A stretch of DNA of 64,000 nucleotides from Luscinia megarhynchos (lineage: Eukaryota > Chordata > Aves > Passeriformes > Turdidae), in the NCBI GenBank assembly GCA_034336665.1, contig JAPFBE010000003.1, positions 37,112,360 through 37,176,359 of the forward strand. Reading direction: 5' to 3'. Positions 1 through 13,600 of the stretch are shown here, one piece after another; within the stretch, counting starts at the first letter, position 1; each line of letters opens with the position of its first letter. The notes beneath the pieces were generated by a model. It did no database searches, was not told the origin of the DNA, and saw only the letters and a list, made by a program, of their open reading frames with translations. The position numbers and the translations under genes are program-made.

Positions 1-470
1 GAAGAGCAAAAGTATCAAGAGGTTAACTAATATCGAGGAGCAACTTCCTCAGTGATGTTTGGTCTATCCTTAAAAAGCCAAGAAAACTCTGGGGGGCATA
101 CATTAAAAAGAATATATTCTGACGGAGCTAGAATGGAAAAAAGAATACCCAAAAAGTGGAAACATGGGTAAGCTGCCAAGGAGGAATAAGAGCCATTGCT
201 CAAACAGGCAGTGCAGGAGTTAGGAAAGCTAAGGCTGGGTAAGAAGGTCTGGATGTGAAGGGTGTGAGATTTTACTGCTAGGTGGAGTAGGGTATAAAAA
301 AGGATGTGGCAAAGGCTGAGCTAATCCATTCCTTGGTCTTTACTGGAAAGGCCAATTCTCAAGATTTCTGTCTCTTCCTGTTTAGTGACAGATGCCCCAT
401 CTCAGCAAGAGAAGTTCCAGTTGGATATGTGAGGTGGGGGGGAAGAAATTAACAGGTTGCTCAGATTTTC
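1..470 (+). mobile_element. Decayed CR1-like LINE fragment (possible)
   Basis: The stretch around 280-350 (a 'gatgtggcaaaggctgag...' run followed by 'ggtctttactggaaaggcc') resembles the linker part of avian CR1 ORF2 as I recall it. The rest is too diverged to place. There is no open frame of note, so it would be an old, inactive copy. The call rests on visual resemblance only; edges are approximate. Confidence 0.35.
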
Positions 471-3400
471 ATGCACAACTGGAGAAATTGAGCAACCTGT
501 TCAGACTTTGAATATGGCCCAGATGTGGGCAGAAGGTAGGACTAGATACCCTTCAGAGGTGCCATCCAACCTGAATTATTCTGAAATTCCTGACCATCCA
601 ATACCATCTATGCATTTTATGTTTGGATGGCTTAACTACGCAAAAGGAAAAATTGTTATTTTATTCTGGCCTGTTTTTGAATGCTTATACTTTTAGGGTG
701 TTTATAATTTATCTAGAGAGGCACAGAAGTATTTCGGTTTTATGCAATAACAAAATTCTATTTATTTAATAAATTCAAACAAGGTGGAGCACAGGAAATG
801 TTATTTTTGCTGTAAAACAGCTTTGGTACTGGATATTCCCCTGCAAGTGAGGTTTAAATCCCTTGACATTTAGCTCAGTTTCCTCTTTGCTTTACACCTG
901 TACAACAACATTTCCCTGAAGTCACAGGCCTATTATAAGGATGAACATGTCAATTTCTTAATTACACCCACACAGCAATGACATCTTGACAGCTTCTTTC
1001 TTTCTTTGTCACTGAACTCATCTTGAGACCACCTCAAGGTTACCAGTGCAGCAGCAGTGGCTGAATAGGGAAAAGTCCTGTACATTCAGGTCTCCAGAGC
1101 TCAAAAGGGTGTCAGCTGAATTGGTGACTTCTAAATTTGTGACTTCTAAATCCATATAGGTTTCAAGGTCCTGGGTTGTTTGGTAAATGCACTGTTCCTT
1201 CAGATGACTGACTGTGCTGATATACTCCATGTGACTGGCAATAAAGATCCATTCAGGAGGACACATGTGGCATTCTTTGGCCTTTTTTGCCCACCTTGCC
1301 CTGACTAGTGCTTGTATAATGGTCAACATAAATTGTTCATCATTCATTTGCTATTTGGGCCTGGAGTAGTTTTTGGGTATTTTTAGCAGTATTTCCTAGG
1401 CTGAGACTCCATTACAGCTTCTAAATGAAAATGAGGTTTGCACAGTAGATCTGTACTGTTATTTAATGCTTTTTTTCCTACATTTTCAGCAGCTACAGCT
1501 TTTTCTTACTGTTGTTGTAAGAGGTAAAAGCCCAAGTGGGTGGGTGTAATAATGCAAACAAAACCAAATCGCTCAGAGATGCAAAACTGAAATTCAACAA
1601 AAGAGACAAAAACCACAACATGCCCATATGGAAACTACAATGTTGAAAATGTTTGTTTCTTTAATTCTGAGAGGGAAAAGGCAAAGATTTTTTTTAAAAA
1701 CCTTGATGAAAATGTAAAATAAGCAGCAAAGTAAATCACTCTAATAATTCCACATACACTTTAGACATAAAGAAGGGTTCCTGATAACATTAGCATTGAA
1801 AAACATAATGTTTGTGGAAAATTTAGTAAATACCATCAAGTTACTTAATATACTGCTGCTCTTGGGTTGAAATAAAAGATAAAACCCAAGGAATGGATTG
1901 AACCTATGCTATACATCCAAATTTATCTCTTAAATTAGTTTGATTATCACAACTCCCTCTAAGAGACTGTAAAAGCCTACCAGCATAGGCAGATTCTCTG
2001 GCATTCTTTGAAAGTGGATGTCTTTCACCCACAAATTTAACTGGCCTTCTTGCCTTTCAGGAACTACAGCTACAAGTGCCACCTGTATTAGCAGTATAAT
2101 GCACTGAATGACAGTTTTGATCCTCTATCTGAGCTATTAGAACAAAGAATAAGTGGTTATTAAAATTATGACTGACTTTAGGGGTCAGTAATACTTGACA
2201 TTTATGTGAGACTTCTTCTCAAAGAGCAGAAACAAACTCCATAAGCAAATGCCAAATGCAAGCTCACCCTCCACTGGTCATGGCTAACAACCTGCCCATC
2301 ACACCAGAGGACAAAAGGTGGCTGTACAATAGAGCAGCCAGGCACTAGAGATTTCCCAGGAAGCTTCACACAGCCCTGCTAGGCAGGCTTGTGAGAAAGA
2401 GGGCTGCTGTCACATTCCAGTACACATTAACAAGCTGCTGGGCCTGAGGTGCTGAATCCTGGCTCCATTTGACAAACACATCTCCTGCTGAATTCAGCAG
2501 AAGCTCAGCAGGGGTCAGTCTGTGGCCCAAACAGGAGGGCTAGTCAGCAGGACAGCAATTTAAAAGTGATCACACTCAACCACTTTGCTGTAGTCTTCCT
2601 CTTTAGCCTTCATCATTTTGGAGTTCCCAAGGTCATTTCACTAATTATAGTGCCCATCCATTTATCCATGAAACATTTGTAGACTGAGATGCCCTTTTGG
2701 ATACAAGGGTAATGGCTACAATTGCAGTAGATTTGATGATTGCAAGAAGGTAAGAGACAGGAAGCAGGGAGAGGAAATCATGCAATGGCAAAAATCCCTG
2801 TTTGTTTCTTTATTCACTTACACTAAACTGTTTCTATTACACAATATTTCCAAAAAAGAAATTCCAAATATTTCCATTCTGTGGAGTCTGTTTTTCTACA
2901 GCCATAATTATCTAAGGATATATGCATAGTAACATCTCTGAGGTGGGGTAACACTCCCTGTCAGCTGGTATAATGTTCTAGCTATACTGATTGATCCAAT
3001 AAAGGATTCTACCTCTATCTACAAACTTTACCACAGGAAATTTAACAATGAGGATTAGATTTTTCTCTAATAACCTCCAAGACAAAATATTGCACGTGAT
3101 TTCTCAGCAGGAGAGGTAAAAAATAGATTTGACTTCCTTTCTTTTCATTGTGCTTCTGGGCTAAGGCATGGTACTGATTGCTTTAGTTCATTCCAGGGTC
3201 ACCCTTTGTGTTTCACCAAGGATGCCCTGGGATATCCAGTTCCCACTGGAAAAGTTTGGCAGATCATCCTCTCCTCTCTGCAACACTTCACCTCTAACAC
3301 CGGGCACCAATGTTCAGCTGGGACAAAAAGTACATTCCAAATCACATTTACCACAGTCCTGCCCCAGGTGTGTGCCAGAGTAAACAAGCAACCTGCATCT

Positions 3401-4643
3401 GCCATAATCAAAGATAAAAACAATAGTATGTTCAGGAAGCCAACAATAAAAACTAAAAAACATCTTAAGAGAATACAAACAGGAGTTAAAAGATAAATAC
3501 TGACAGTGCCCAGAGCTCCACATTACCAAGGTAGTTGTCTTCTACAGAAGAGGAGATAAAGCTCTCTTCTCTAGCCTGAAAGAGATTTGAAAAGCCTCAA
3601 AATCAACTACAAACAGAATTGGAAAATACGGTGTGTGGAAAGAATAATTTTATTAATCTCTCCAAAAGAAAACTCTTGGATAGGCCACTGAAAACAGGAT
3701 CACGCAGTACTGAGTAGCTAGGAAGGAAAGTATTTTGTCTGCCCATACTAAAAAAACAAACAAATGTCCAAGCCTATCCATGCCTCAGCCACACCATGAC
3801 AGGCTGGTTTCATTTTCTGCCTCCAGCCACCACAGCCAGCAGTGCCAAGCTGCTCTCTTGATGGCCACTGCCCTTTTTCCATTGTTGCTCCCTCAGGTTC
3901 ATGATAACTGTCTATTTTTGGAGGAGCTGGCCTCCAGACTGAGAATGAGAAGCCTTTGTAAAGGACAGCTGCTGATATGTTGTACACTTCTAAAACAAAG
4001 CCTTTGTTCAAACAACAAAACATTTAACTCCCTCTTGCCCATGTGCATGGCTGTGTATTGAAGAATCCCTAAATTTAAATAAAAAATGAAAGCATAATCA
4101 TTACATTAAGAGTAACTAATACACTCTACCCCTTGATTACAAGAATGTATTTTCCAGGTGGTGAAGTTTTTTCAGCTAATTTAATATCCTATTAAGAGTA
4201 TTCAAAGGAAGGATTAACATGATAATGACAATAGGGAAATATCAGATTTAACACCAAAACATTTAAATACAAAGACTTACAGTCTAAAGTTTTAAATAAT
4301 TGTTCAGACTTACAAGAGACTGTTCAAAGCTGTAATTGAAAACTTGTGGAAATATTCATTATAGGACCCATAACAATAATGGTAAGTCTCGTAAAAGTTA
4401 TTAGAGTTGTCAGCTGAGGACATAAAAGTCAAGAAAATGTCACAGATATATCTCTTCTGTGTATAACACTATTGGCAAATTGAATTTAGGAATTTATAGG
4501 AATGCACTAGGAATTTGATGATTTGTTTTACCTATCTCTAGAAATGTCATTCATGTAAGTGTCAGCAGCTACTAAAATGGAAATTATTAAAGAGAGAAAA
4601 AGCTGCAGAACAGCTGAAATTGTCACCTCCCCATATCTCTCTT
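471..4643. other. Intergenic DNA downstream of METTL21E
   Basis: AT-rich DNA with no recognised gene. It includes one unassigned minus-strand ORF (1018-1347, listed separately). The METTL21E 3' UTR should occupy the right part of this stretch. The clearest AATAAA on the minus strand is at 3649-3654, about 1 kb past the stop, but its use is a guess. Confidence 0.5.
1018..1347 (-). other. Unassigned 109-codon ORF
   Basis: An ATG-initiated minus-strand ORF of 109 codons that I do not recognise. It contains several Cys and Trp residues and an internal near-perfect 15-bp tandem duplication at about 1125-1155, giving a doubled LEVTN motif. No matching splice partners, start context or family motif were found. 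It could be chance, a decayed retrocopy or an exon of an unknown transcript. Confidence 0.12.
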
Positions 4644-7600
4644 TCAGACCTTCAGTTTGGAAGGTCTGGCTTTCATCCTGCCTTTCCTCATTGCTTTATA
4701 CAAGGCTATGTTCAAACTGGGAAAATTAGAAATCATCTCTAAGTCAAACAATGTCTGAAATCTGTCCACAAATCGGTTTTCATTCTCCAACCTAAATTTC
4801 ATGGCCCACAGAATAACAGTATCATCCTTGCACAAGTGATCAAAAGTTAGGAGGAGTTCATCCAGGAATGGATGGTGGTAAACTACATCAGCAGCCATAA
4901 TGTAGTCAAAGTGACAGAAAGACCTAGGAAAGTTCTTTTCCAGGTCAATTCCCCAAGACAACTCCTTTACACAAGGCTGGTGCTTGCATTTCTGCTTTGT
5001 GTTTTGGAGAACATTGTGCTGAAGGTTTCCCAGTAGTTCTGGCAAATCTGTGGCAGTCACAAAGGCACCTGTGACACAGAGAAAACAAATATAATATTTG
5101 AATATACATCAAGCCTTGAGTAAAAGCCCATTCACAAAAGCCACTGCACAAGGAGTTGGTTTTATCAGGTAACTCTCACTGAGGGCAATAAAAAATGTAG
5201 ATGCTCCCAATAACTCTTAAACATTGTGCTTAAAATAAATACTTGCTTTCTCATAGTTCTACTCTACAGATTGCCATCTAAATGCAGCTGGTGGGAAGAA
5301 ACCTGATACTTACTGTATCTTGATATCACATTGGTTAAAAGTACAGTGGCTGACTAGGGATTGATGAATACCAATCACTGAATCCAAGAAGCATGAGATT
5401 TAAGCATTACCTCAGGTTCTTCCCTTCTCACACAAGAAGAAGCTTTCTCAGACTACCAAAAGCTAAAGTTCTGTTAAAATGCAGAACCCACTGACCTGGA
5501 TGACTCTTGAAGATGAATAGGGTGTCATGAGAGAAAACACAACAATGTCTGTAGCAGAAAGATCAAGTTGCTGAAGGAAAATACTGAAACACAAATGGAT
5601 TGAAGGTGACCTGGCATCCAAGAGCTGTCTGTTCAAAGGAAGGGGATGCACAGGTCATACCTACATCTGGCTCAATCTATTTGCCACTGACATCCTGTGA
5701 AGCCACTAATTTCTTATTTTGATCCCTAGTTTAACATAGCTCATGAAAATATATCTACTGGGACCTCCTTAATTGTATCAATACATTCCCAGGGAAAAAA
5801 AAAACAAAACAAAACAAATGAACAAACAAACAAAAAACAAAAAACAAAAAACAAAACAAACAAACAAGCAAAAAAACCCACACAAAAGCACACTTTCAAA
5901 CAAGCCTTTTAGAATTTACTGTTTCTTGCTTTTGGAAGTCTTCTTCTAAGTCTGTTAGAAGAACCAAGTCACATCCTTCGTCCTCACTGTTCATCTGAGA
6001 GGTGTTTCCAAGAGCATGAGAGATATATCACATACTCACCCAGCAAACTGGCTACTATGGAGACCAAGCCAGTTCCAGCTCCAATTTCAATCACATTTTT
6101 GTCAACCAAATTGCATTGTTTAGAATTTGTTTCCAAAAAATAACACAGAACAAGAGCCTGTAGGGGAGGAAACCCATGAACATACTGAACAAATTCATGA
6201 AATAAATCTCTTTACTAAATATGAATTGTCAATTAAAAGCATGCAAAAAAACTGTTGTCTGTTCAAATGAGCAATATTCATTCAAGCACTATCCCACTAT
6301 GATCTTTGGGCTCTATAGGTCACAAAATAAATGCTAAAACATGCCTCCATATATTACATTATTACAGCCAGAAGGAACAACTGGAATTAGATAATCTGTC
6401 ACAACCCATGACATGAGTTGTAAAATTCCTGTCACAAATTCCTGTTTATTCCTTCCTACTTCTGGCTGAGATAAAAAGTGCCCTTCACAAAAACATCTTG
6501 ATATAAAGACTCCTTGTGAGAGAAAATCCACTACAACCCTTGTTAAGTTCTTCCAACAGTCAATTATTTCTGACAATAATTAATTATTCTTAGGGTTCAA
6601 AAGGGACAAATTGATTTACCCCCTTTTCTTCTGGTTCAGTTTATTTGCACTGTCTATTGCTTACCTTGTTAAGCTTAGCAAATTTTCATAGTAAATATAG
6701 CTACAAAAAGCATCTACAACAGACTCCTTGCACATGTATATATAAACTGATGAAGAATCTGTTAATCTTTAAGTGATTAAGACTCTTCAGCTTTTCTGCC
6801 CTCTCACACTGACCAGTGAGAGATTTTTATTTTATTAATTTTATTTCTAATAAAAAATGTATTAGAAATTTTAATTTTATTTATCTCACAGTTTTAATAT
6901 TTTCTTCCATATTTCCCTCAGACTTTGATAGTTAAATAGTCTCCATTGACAAATATGATGATTGCCACATCCTCTCACAATACAGATGACAATTTGGAAA
7001 AGTAATATTAGCAGCTTGCTCTGGCACAAGTTTTGCTTTTAACTAATTAAGAATGAGAAGGAAAGGAACAGGAGGACTGCTAATCCAATGTTAACATGCT
7101 AGAAATTCAAACAAAGGTTTTGTTTTCTACCTCTTAATTCAGAGCATAGAAGAGAAGGCAATGTGAAACTTACACTTAATCAGCTGCACTTTGGTATAGA
7201 ACTCAGTCTGCAAGAAGCAGGAAAAATTAAAAGGTTCCTAAAGATTTGGTCTGATATTTGACATTATTTTGACATTATTTTTGACCTTATATTAGGATTT
7301 TCTCCTAGTTGCATTAATTCCTTTAATTCCTTCCCTCAGGGTTTTGCCAAATTCTGTTGTAGAAACTGGCTGGCATAATCAAAGTCTCTGAGGGTTAAAT
7401 CAGGGAAACTGAAATCTGCATTCTTTTCCATGAAAAACACAGAATCTTTACTTTCCTTAAAGTTTCTGCACTCTCCACAAATTTGGCTGACATTTTTCAG
7501 AAGATTTTGAGTACAGTTAGATGGAAGTAGAAGGGAAAAGATCAAGGGACAGAGATCAAAGTGTTGTCTTCCACAACAAAATGGGCTAAACCCATCCAGA

Positions 7601-10600
7601 TTAAAAAAAAAAAATGTTTTTCAGTGAAGTACATGATTTTGTGTGAATAATTGATAGTCAGCCAAACTTTCCATGAAGACATGCACTGAGGTCACTAAAA
7701 CATATAGTACAGATGACTGGCCCAGGTCCCCTAAATCCAGGAATATCATTGGGACTTCAAAACAGAAGAGTAGGACAACTATCCTCAGCTGAACTATGGC
7801 CATACTTCTGAAAAACAGTATGATCCTAGGAGGCTGAGGCAGTTGGGAAAGAAATGGAGCATCCTGGGTCTCTCTTATAGGGACACAGATTTCAACATGC
7901 ATCCATTTCTTTCAGTCAATTATTTCAAAACAGTAAGTTTGCTGTATTGTACAGATTCAAAACTTGGAGAAGACTCTTTGTAGGGTGAATGTGTTGATGG
8001 CTCTTATATTAAGAGTCAAGGACAATGATTCTCTCCAACTACATTTCCAGCTCTTTAAGAAACTGAAAGCTCCAGCTGAATGTTTTCCCTTATCTGTGTA
8101 TTAACAAGGTAAATTTGTTCCTTACATGAGTAGGTTGAATAACTTCTATGACTCTAAACACCTTGTGAGCTCGTATCACAGCTGTTTCCTCGACCTGGAT
8201 CTGCCTGGTACACAGCCATCTGTATTTATAAAATGTACAGAAATGCAATCATCATAAAACTGCCATATTTCTTTCAAAATATATTTAATTTGTTAATAGG
8301 ATTAAAAGCTACTGGTAAGCAAGGAGGGGACACAAGTTCATACACCTTATGTGATTGGGGCATGCACAAGAAATACCAAGTAAGCTTTGAGAAATATGAA
8401 TCCACACAAAACCAGGTTAAATTCAGGTTTGGGATTTGAAGAACAGACACAGAGAAGCACAGAATTATTTCTTTGGGTTTATAACATATAAAAAGGTATA
8501 TTTATTATACAAAACAAATTTTTGAAATGCTAGACAGCTCCAAAAATTAAAAATAACAGTACTACAAAAATGTTGTACCGATGGCCAGACGACTGCCCCG
8601 TAACAATCAGTGGCTTCTGTAATTCTTATCTCATGGCCAGCAAAGTGAAAGCCTTCCCAGGCCTTATAAGCTATAACATCAGGAAAAAAACGCCTCCCCA
8701 TGATTTCTGCAACTATCTCCTCATCTTCTTTTTCTCCTGGAAGCAAAAGTATAAAAGGTCAAAGAGGTTGAATGCACTGATTTCATATTCAATTAATATT
8801 AAAAAGCTGATTTGGAAGCAAGAATATAAATTACATCTATGAATAAAATACATTTCAACGTTAATTATTAGCATGGTACACAGCAATTCTCCTGAATTGT
8901 AATTGAAATTTTCAGTGTGTGGCTAAATAACTTCTTTCATGTTTCGCTGAGGCAGCCAAGTTCTTAAAGAAGGGGAATGTTAGCACACACTGCTTTCCAT
9001 TTCAGTAACCCAAAGGGAATTTTTAAACTTCTTTTTCCCTTTAAGAACAGCTGCCCTAGTATAGACACTCAGTCTTATGCACCTGGATTTTTCATTATTC
9101 TCCATATCCTTTTACTATTGACTTTCCCCATATTATGGTTCTTTCTGACAGTAAACAAAAGGAGCCAGAATATCATTTGTAAGTCTGTCACAAAATTTGT
9201 GAAACAGATCCTAGCAACACAAATTATGACAGACAGGAGTGAAAGCACTCGTGTTGTCAGGAAAGCTTATCCACCCACCCCAACAGAGCCCTGTCAGAGG
9301 GATTCTTTCCAGCTGGCTTGATATCCTGAATGCCATCCCTGTTGCTAAGCAAAGAATATTTATGATAACTAACAAAATCCTGGATAACTCTTCTAACAGA
9401 AGAGGATTCATTCCTTTTTAGTGGAATACCAAGCTAGTCTCAGTTTTGCCATCATGACACAAAACTGCACCACAATGTCAGAAAAAAAATATGTTAAGTG
9501 AAGCTGTCTAGAGCATTTTCTTAGCAAAGACTAGATTCATTCCAAGTTTTCACAGAAATTTTGTTTTCATTGCAAACTATGATCTGCTGGAAACCAGTGA
9601 AAGAAAAACATGTTTACAAGCTACACCTTCAAGAAAGCATGCTAGAGATTTAGATAACGTGGTTACTGCCTTGTCCAAAGCAGAGTTTCTGCATCAAGCC
9701 TGCAGCTCCCATCAAAATCACAGATATTAATTTTGAGATTTGCTGGCTGTTGAAAATGAAATCATTTATGCTTTTGTCGACATAAAATACTTTACTGAAA
9801 ATTCTCCACATTTTCTGCCCCCTCAAATCATTGCTGTCACAAGATATAATGGCCCCAAGTATTGCCATTTATTTTGTCATACACCTCAGTATTTTTTATT
9901 GTGATAACTTATGGACAAAGTCTCCCTTCCTTGTGATAAAAGGAACAAGCAACAAAAGCAGGGGTAAACAAATAAAAAGATTATACCAAACTAAAAGACA
10001 TCAGGAAGATGCTCAGGCTCACTAGACAGTGCTTTAAGCTTGTTAGTCAAATTTCAGCCTCACAGGAAACTAGAGATAAGCAGCAAACAAGGAAAAAAAG
10101 AAACCAAAAATATTTGATTTTGATATGTTGACACTAAGACACAAAACCCAACAAAAACTGACTAACCAACCACAATACTTGAAGAAATTATTGCAGGGGG
10201 GAGAACCCTAATCATGGGGTATATCAAATTTAAAAATAATACAGTGCATATAGTACTGGAAAAATAAAGCCTTCATAAATTTTATAAATGTAACTAAAAC
10301 AAAATGCTCAACATTGAAACTAGGCTATTTTAAGATGTTGGGAAAAACAGTGTGTGTCAGCCTCTTCAAGCCTCTAATGTTAAGCTGGGAGAAAACACAT
10401 GCATCACTGTGCCTGTAATCAGGGAGTTCTTGACAAACATGAGCTAAGTGCCAGGGAAATGTTGCTTCAGGGCAAAATTAATCTTTCTCTTATGAAAGAA
10501 ATAATAAAAAGCTGTCCTATTACACATATCATAAGTGTATTTAATAGATCATCCTGTTTCCAAGCATACCAGATATAGGCTGCTTTTAATCTTCTCCAAT

Positions 10601-13600
10601 TGCTTAGAGCAGTCTGATCTTGTTCTGTCATCATTACTAGCTGTGGAAGTAAAAGCTATTCTTTCTATTACCTTTCAATTACAACCATTTTTCTTGATTC
10701 CTCCTCCCTTGACATCTGTTTTGGATCCAATTTTGTTGAGAAACTGGTAACTTATTAGGTCTTAACTTATAAAGCTCCTGTGAGAAGATCTATAAAACTT
10801 CAGCAGTATTACTGCTGCCCCTCTAGCACTCAATAAATATTTCCCACCTATTCCCTACAGCATCAGCAAACTTTCTACTTCAGGTTTGCATAGCACCTAC
10901 ACTAACAGAGTTTGTAAGCCACTGCTCTCTTCCTGAGAACTGTCTGTACCCCTGAAAGAACCACCCCAAATCTGCTGATCAATAACACCACTTGAATTTT
11001 TGCCCATCATATCCTTTTGGTAATCTTCCAGGTGGCTTATCTGGAGAAACATACACTTTTTTTTACTTTTTCATTTTTTTAATTTCCTCTAAAGAAAACA
11101 CTGCTATTGTGAAAAATCAAAATAATATCTGTTTCATCAGAGTTATCATATGTCAGACAAGGCCCAAAGGAGAAATTTTATCAGAACCAGGATGCTAATA
11201 ATCCTGATAGAGTTCTGAAAAAATAGGAAGTGCAAAGTTTTAGTCAGATTCACTTATTTCATACAGTTTTCCCATTTAACAACAAAAAACTCTCCTCTGT
11301 TTGCTGCTTTTTATCTTTCAGAACAGCTTCTTATGGGAGAGCACAAAAGGAAATAGGTCAATATTTCTGTAACTGCCCTCCAAGCAGCGAGGATAGAAAA
11401 ATAAAGAACTAGTGGGAAATCTTTCAAGTGACACAAAAATTGTTGTAAGAGTAAGCAAAATCCAAGTGAGATGAACTCTTTTAATACCTGAAAACATTAA
11501 GAATATTCTGCTGGTACTTTGATCAAACTAGTTCTTTGATAACAGGTGAAAAAAACTGAAAGGGGGCTTATTCTCCTGGAAGTGTTTACCTCTGTGTTAG
11601 TGAATATTCTCCTGTAAGAAGGGAAGTGCATAATGGGCATTTCCAGCAATACTACTGGAGCACAGATACTGAAACATTAGCACTTGAAAGTCTGCCAGGA
11701 TTGGCTCCTCCCTTCTTCACAGAGCCAGAAGAAGACAAACACACAGGGGGTGTTTGACCAGAAAGCTTTGCCCTCACCCCTCTTCTGTGATGTGAGAAGG
11801 GTGGAAGTGATATACACACAGAATCATTTTCTTCAGCCTATTCATCTATTTGCATGAGCAAACACAGAAACCACTGGAGTTTCTAGAGCCAGAACCTTAT
11901 TTACAGTAAGATGAGGCAGTTTGATCCTGTCAAGGTAACATATAGAAATTGAGATCATTTTTCTTAGTAAAACAGAGTGAACACCTTTGTCTTGAATTTG
12001 CATACAAAAATTTACCATCTACAGATATCCCGAATTCTTCAAGACTATCTAAGTTGCTTAAGACTTTTTGCCTAATAGGTTAATTACTTACAGTATTTTT
12101 TTGGAATATTTTAGATAAAGCATTGTTTATTATAGAAGTCTAACATTTTTGGAGGATGGTCCATCACCTCCCTTGGTTTTACATTAATATCATTAATACA
12201 ATAATATTTACCTTAATCCTGTGCAGGGAACCAGAGGATTTTGCTGACACATTCACACATCATATATTATATGTTAGAACAAAAAGCCTAAAGAAAGAAA
12301 ATTATGTGAGTTCTGCTAAGAGAAAGCTGGAAAAGTCCTTCAAGCAGGGAAAGGAAGGTAGAAGGAAAATCACAGGAAACAGACCCAGTCAGAATGGAAC
12401 AAATTGAAAACTGCAGCATCTTTTTCTATAAAAATGAAGGCAATCTTCATGTGCACAATTTTTCTTAGAATGAGTAGAAGTATTACCTGTTTAGAAATGA
12501 GCTACATGACCAGCTATTTACACCTCTTGTCACATAAAATCATGCCTGGAAGTATACAGCTGCATCAGAAACGGTAATCTGAAAATTCAGTTGGGTGTCT
12601 TCCACCAATTAAAAGTATATGTTAAATGCCTCACAGCATCCATAGTGATACTGCCTACAATATTGCATTCCTCACTGAATGAAAAGGGAGCAGAAACAGG
12701 CACTGTAAAACAGCATTTAGAATGCAGAAAAAACAGCAAAGACAAGGGAGCTAAATCAAAATTATATTTTAAAAATTTACCACTATCTAGATACCTGAAC
12801 TAAAACACAGCTGAAAAAGTAAAAGGACCATGAAAGCTGTGAAGAATATACTAGCACTCAGTATCTCCATTTTCAGATTCATTCACAAAAAAACATAGAG
12901 TAACAAAACACACTCCAAGTATTTTGCTTGTGGATTAGAAGAAGAATTCATTCAGAAAAAAATATTTTCACCCATTGATTCATGGGAACAGCCTACAGGG
13001 AAGAAAAAAAACATAAATTAGTCTCTTTTGAGTGCTGGCCTGACTCTGCTCAATCTCAGGAGGTCAAATGGTGTCACAGCCCAATGTCATAAGGAAATAA
13101 GATCCAGTCATCTTCTGCTGCTCTCCTGCTTCGATGGATTTTCTCCAACTGGCAAAAGGAATGAAATCCAAGACTTCAGCATGAACTTGACCTGACAAAG
13201 TTCTGCCCCACAGCAACATATTGTCCCATCTTCAGAAGCAGTATACTTTCACCTACAGAGTATAAAGTTCACCACTTAGACTTGTCCTTATTTTAATGCT
13301 GTGTATCAACAGCTGTGAATATGGTACCTCTGTGACTTCTCAGCAATTGGATCCTCAAAGGAGGACTACCTGTGCTAATATTACTGATTGAGTAATGCTA
13401 GAGAGTTTCCAAGAAATTCCGAGAATTCATAATATCCAGAACTCTTCAGATCACCCCCCCACTATGGACACACAGGAGTGGAGTCATCCAAACTAAATAT
13501 TTAAGATATATTTTATTTATATAATGCGGAAATAATATAAATAATACATATTTATTATTAAAAATATATATTATAGCTATCTATACATCCCAAAGTCAAG

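Noticed and set aside
8976..8985. Alternative METTL21E start (ATGGAAAGCA followed by GTGTGT)
   Set aside because: Phase would fit, but the donor is weak and it gives only three residues; the exon at 17285-17354 has a strong donor and the MDL start.
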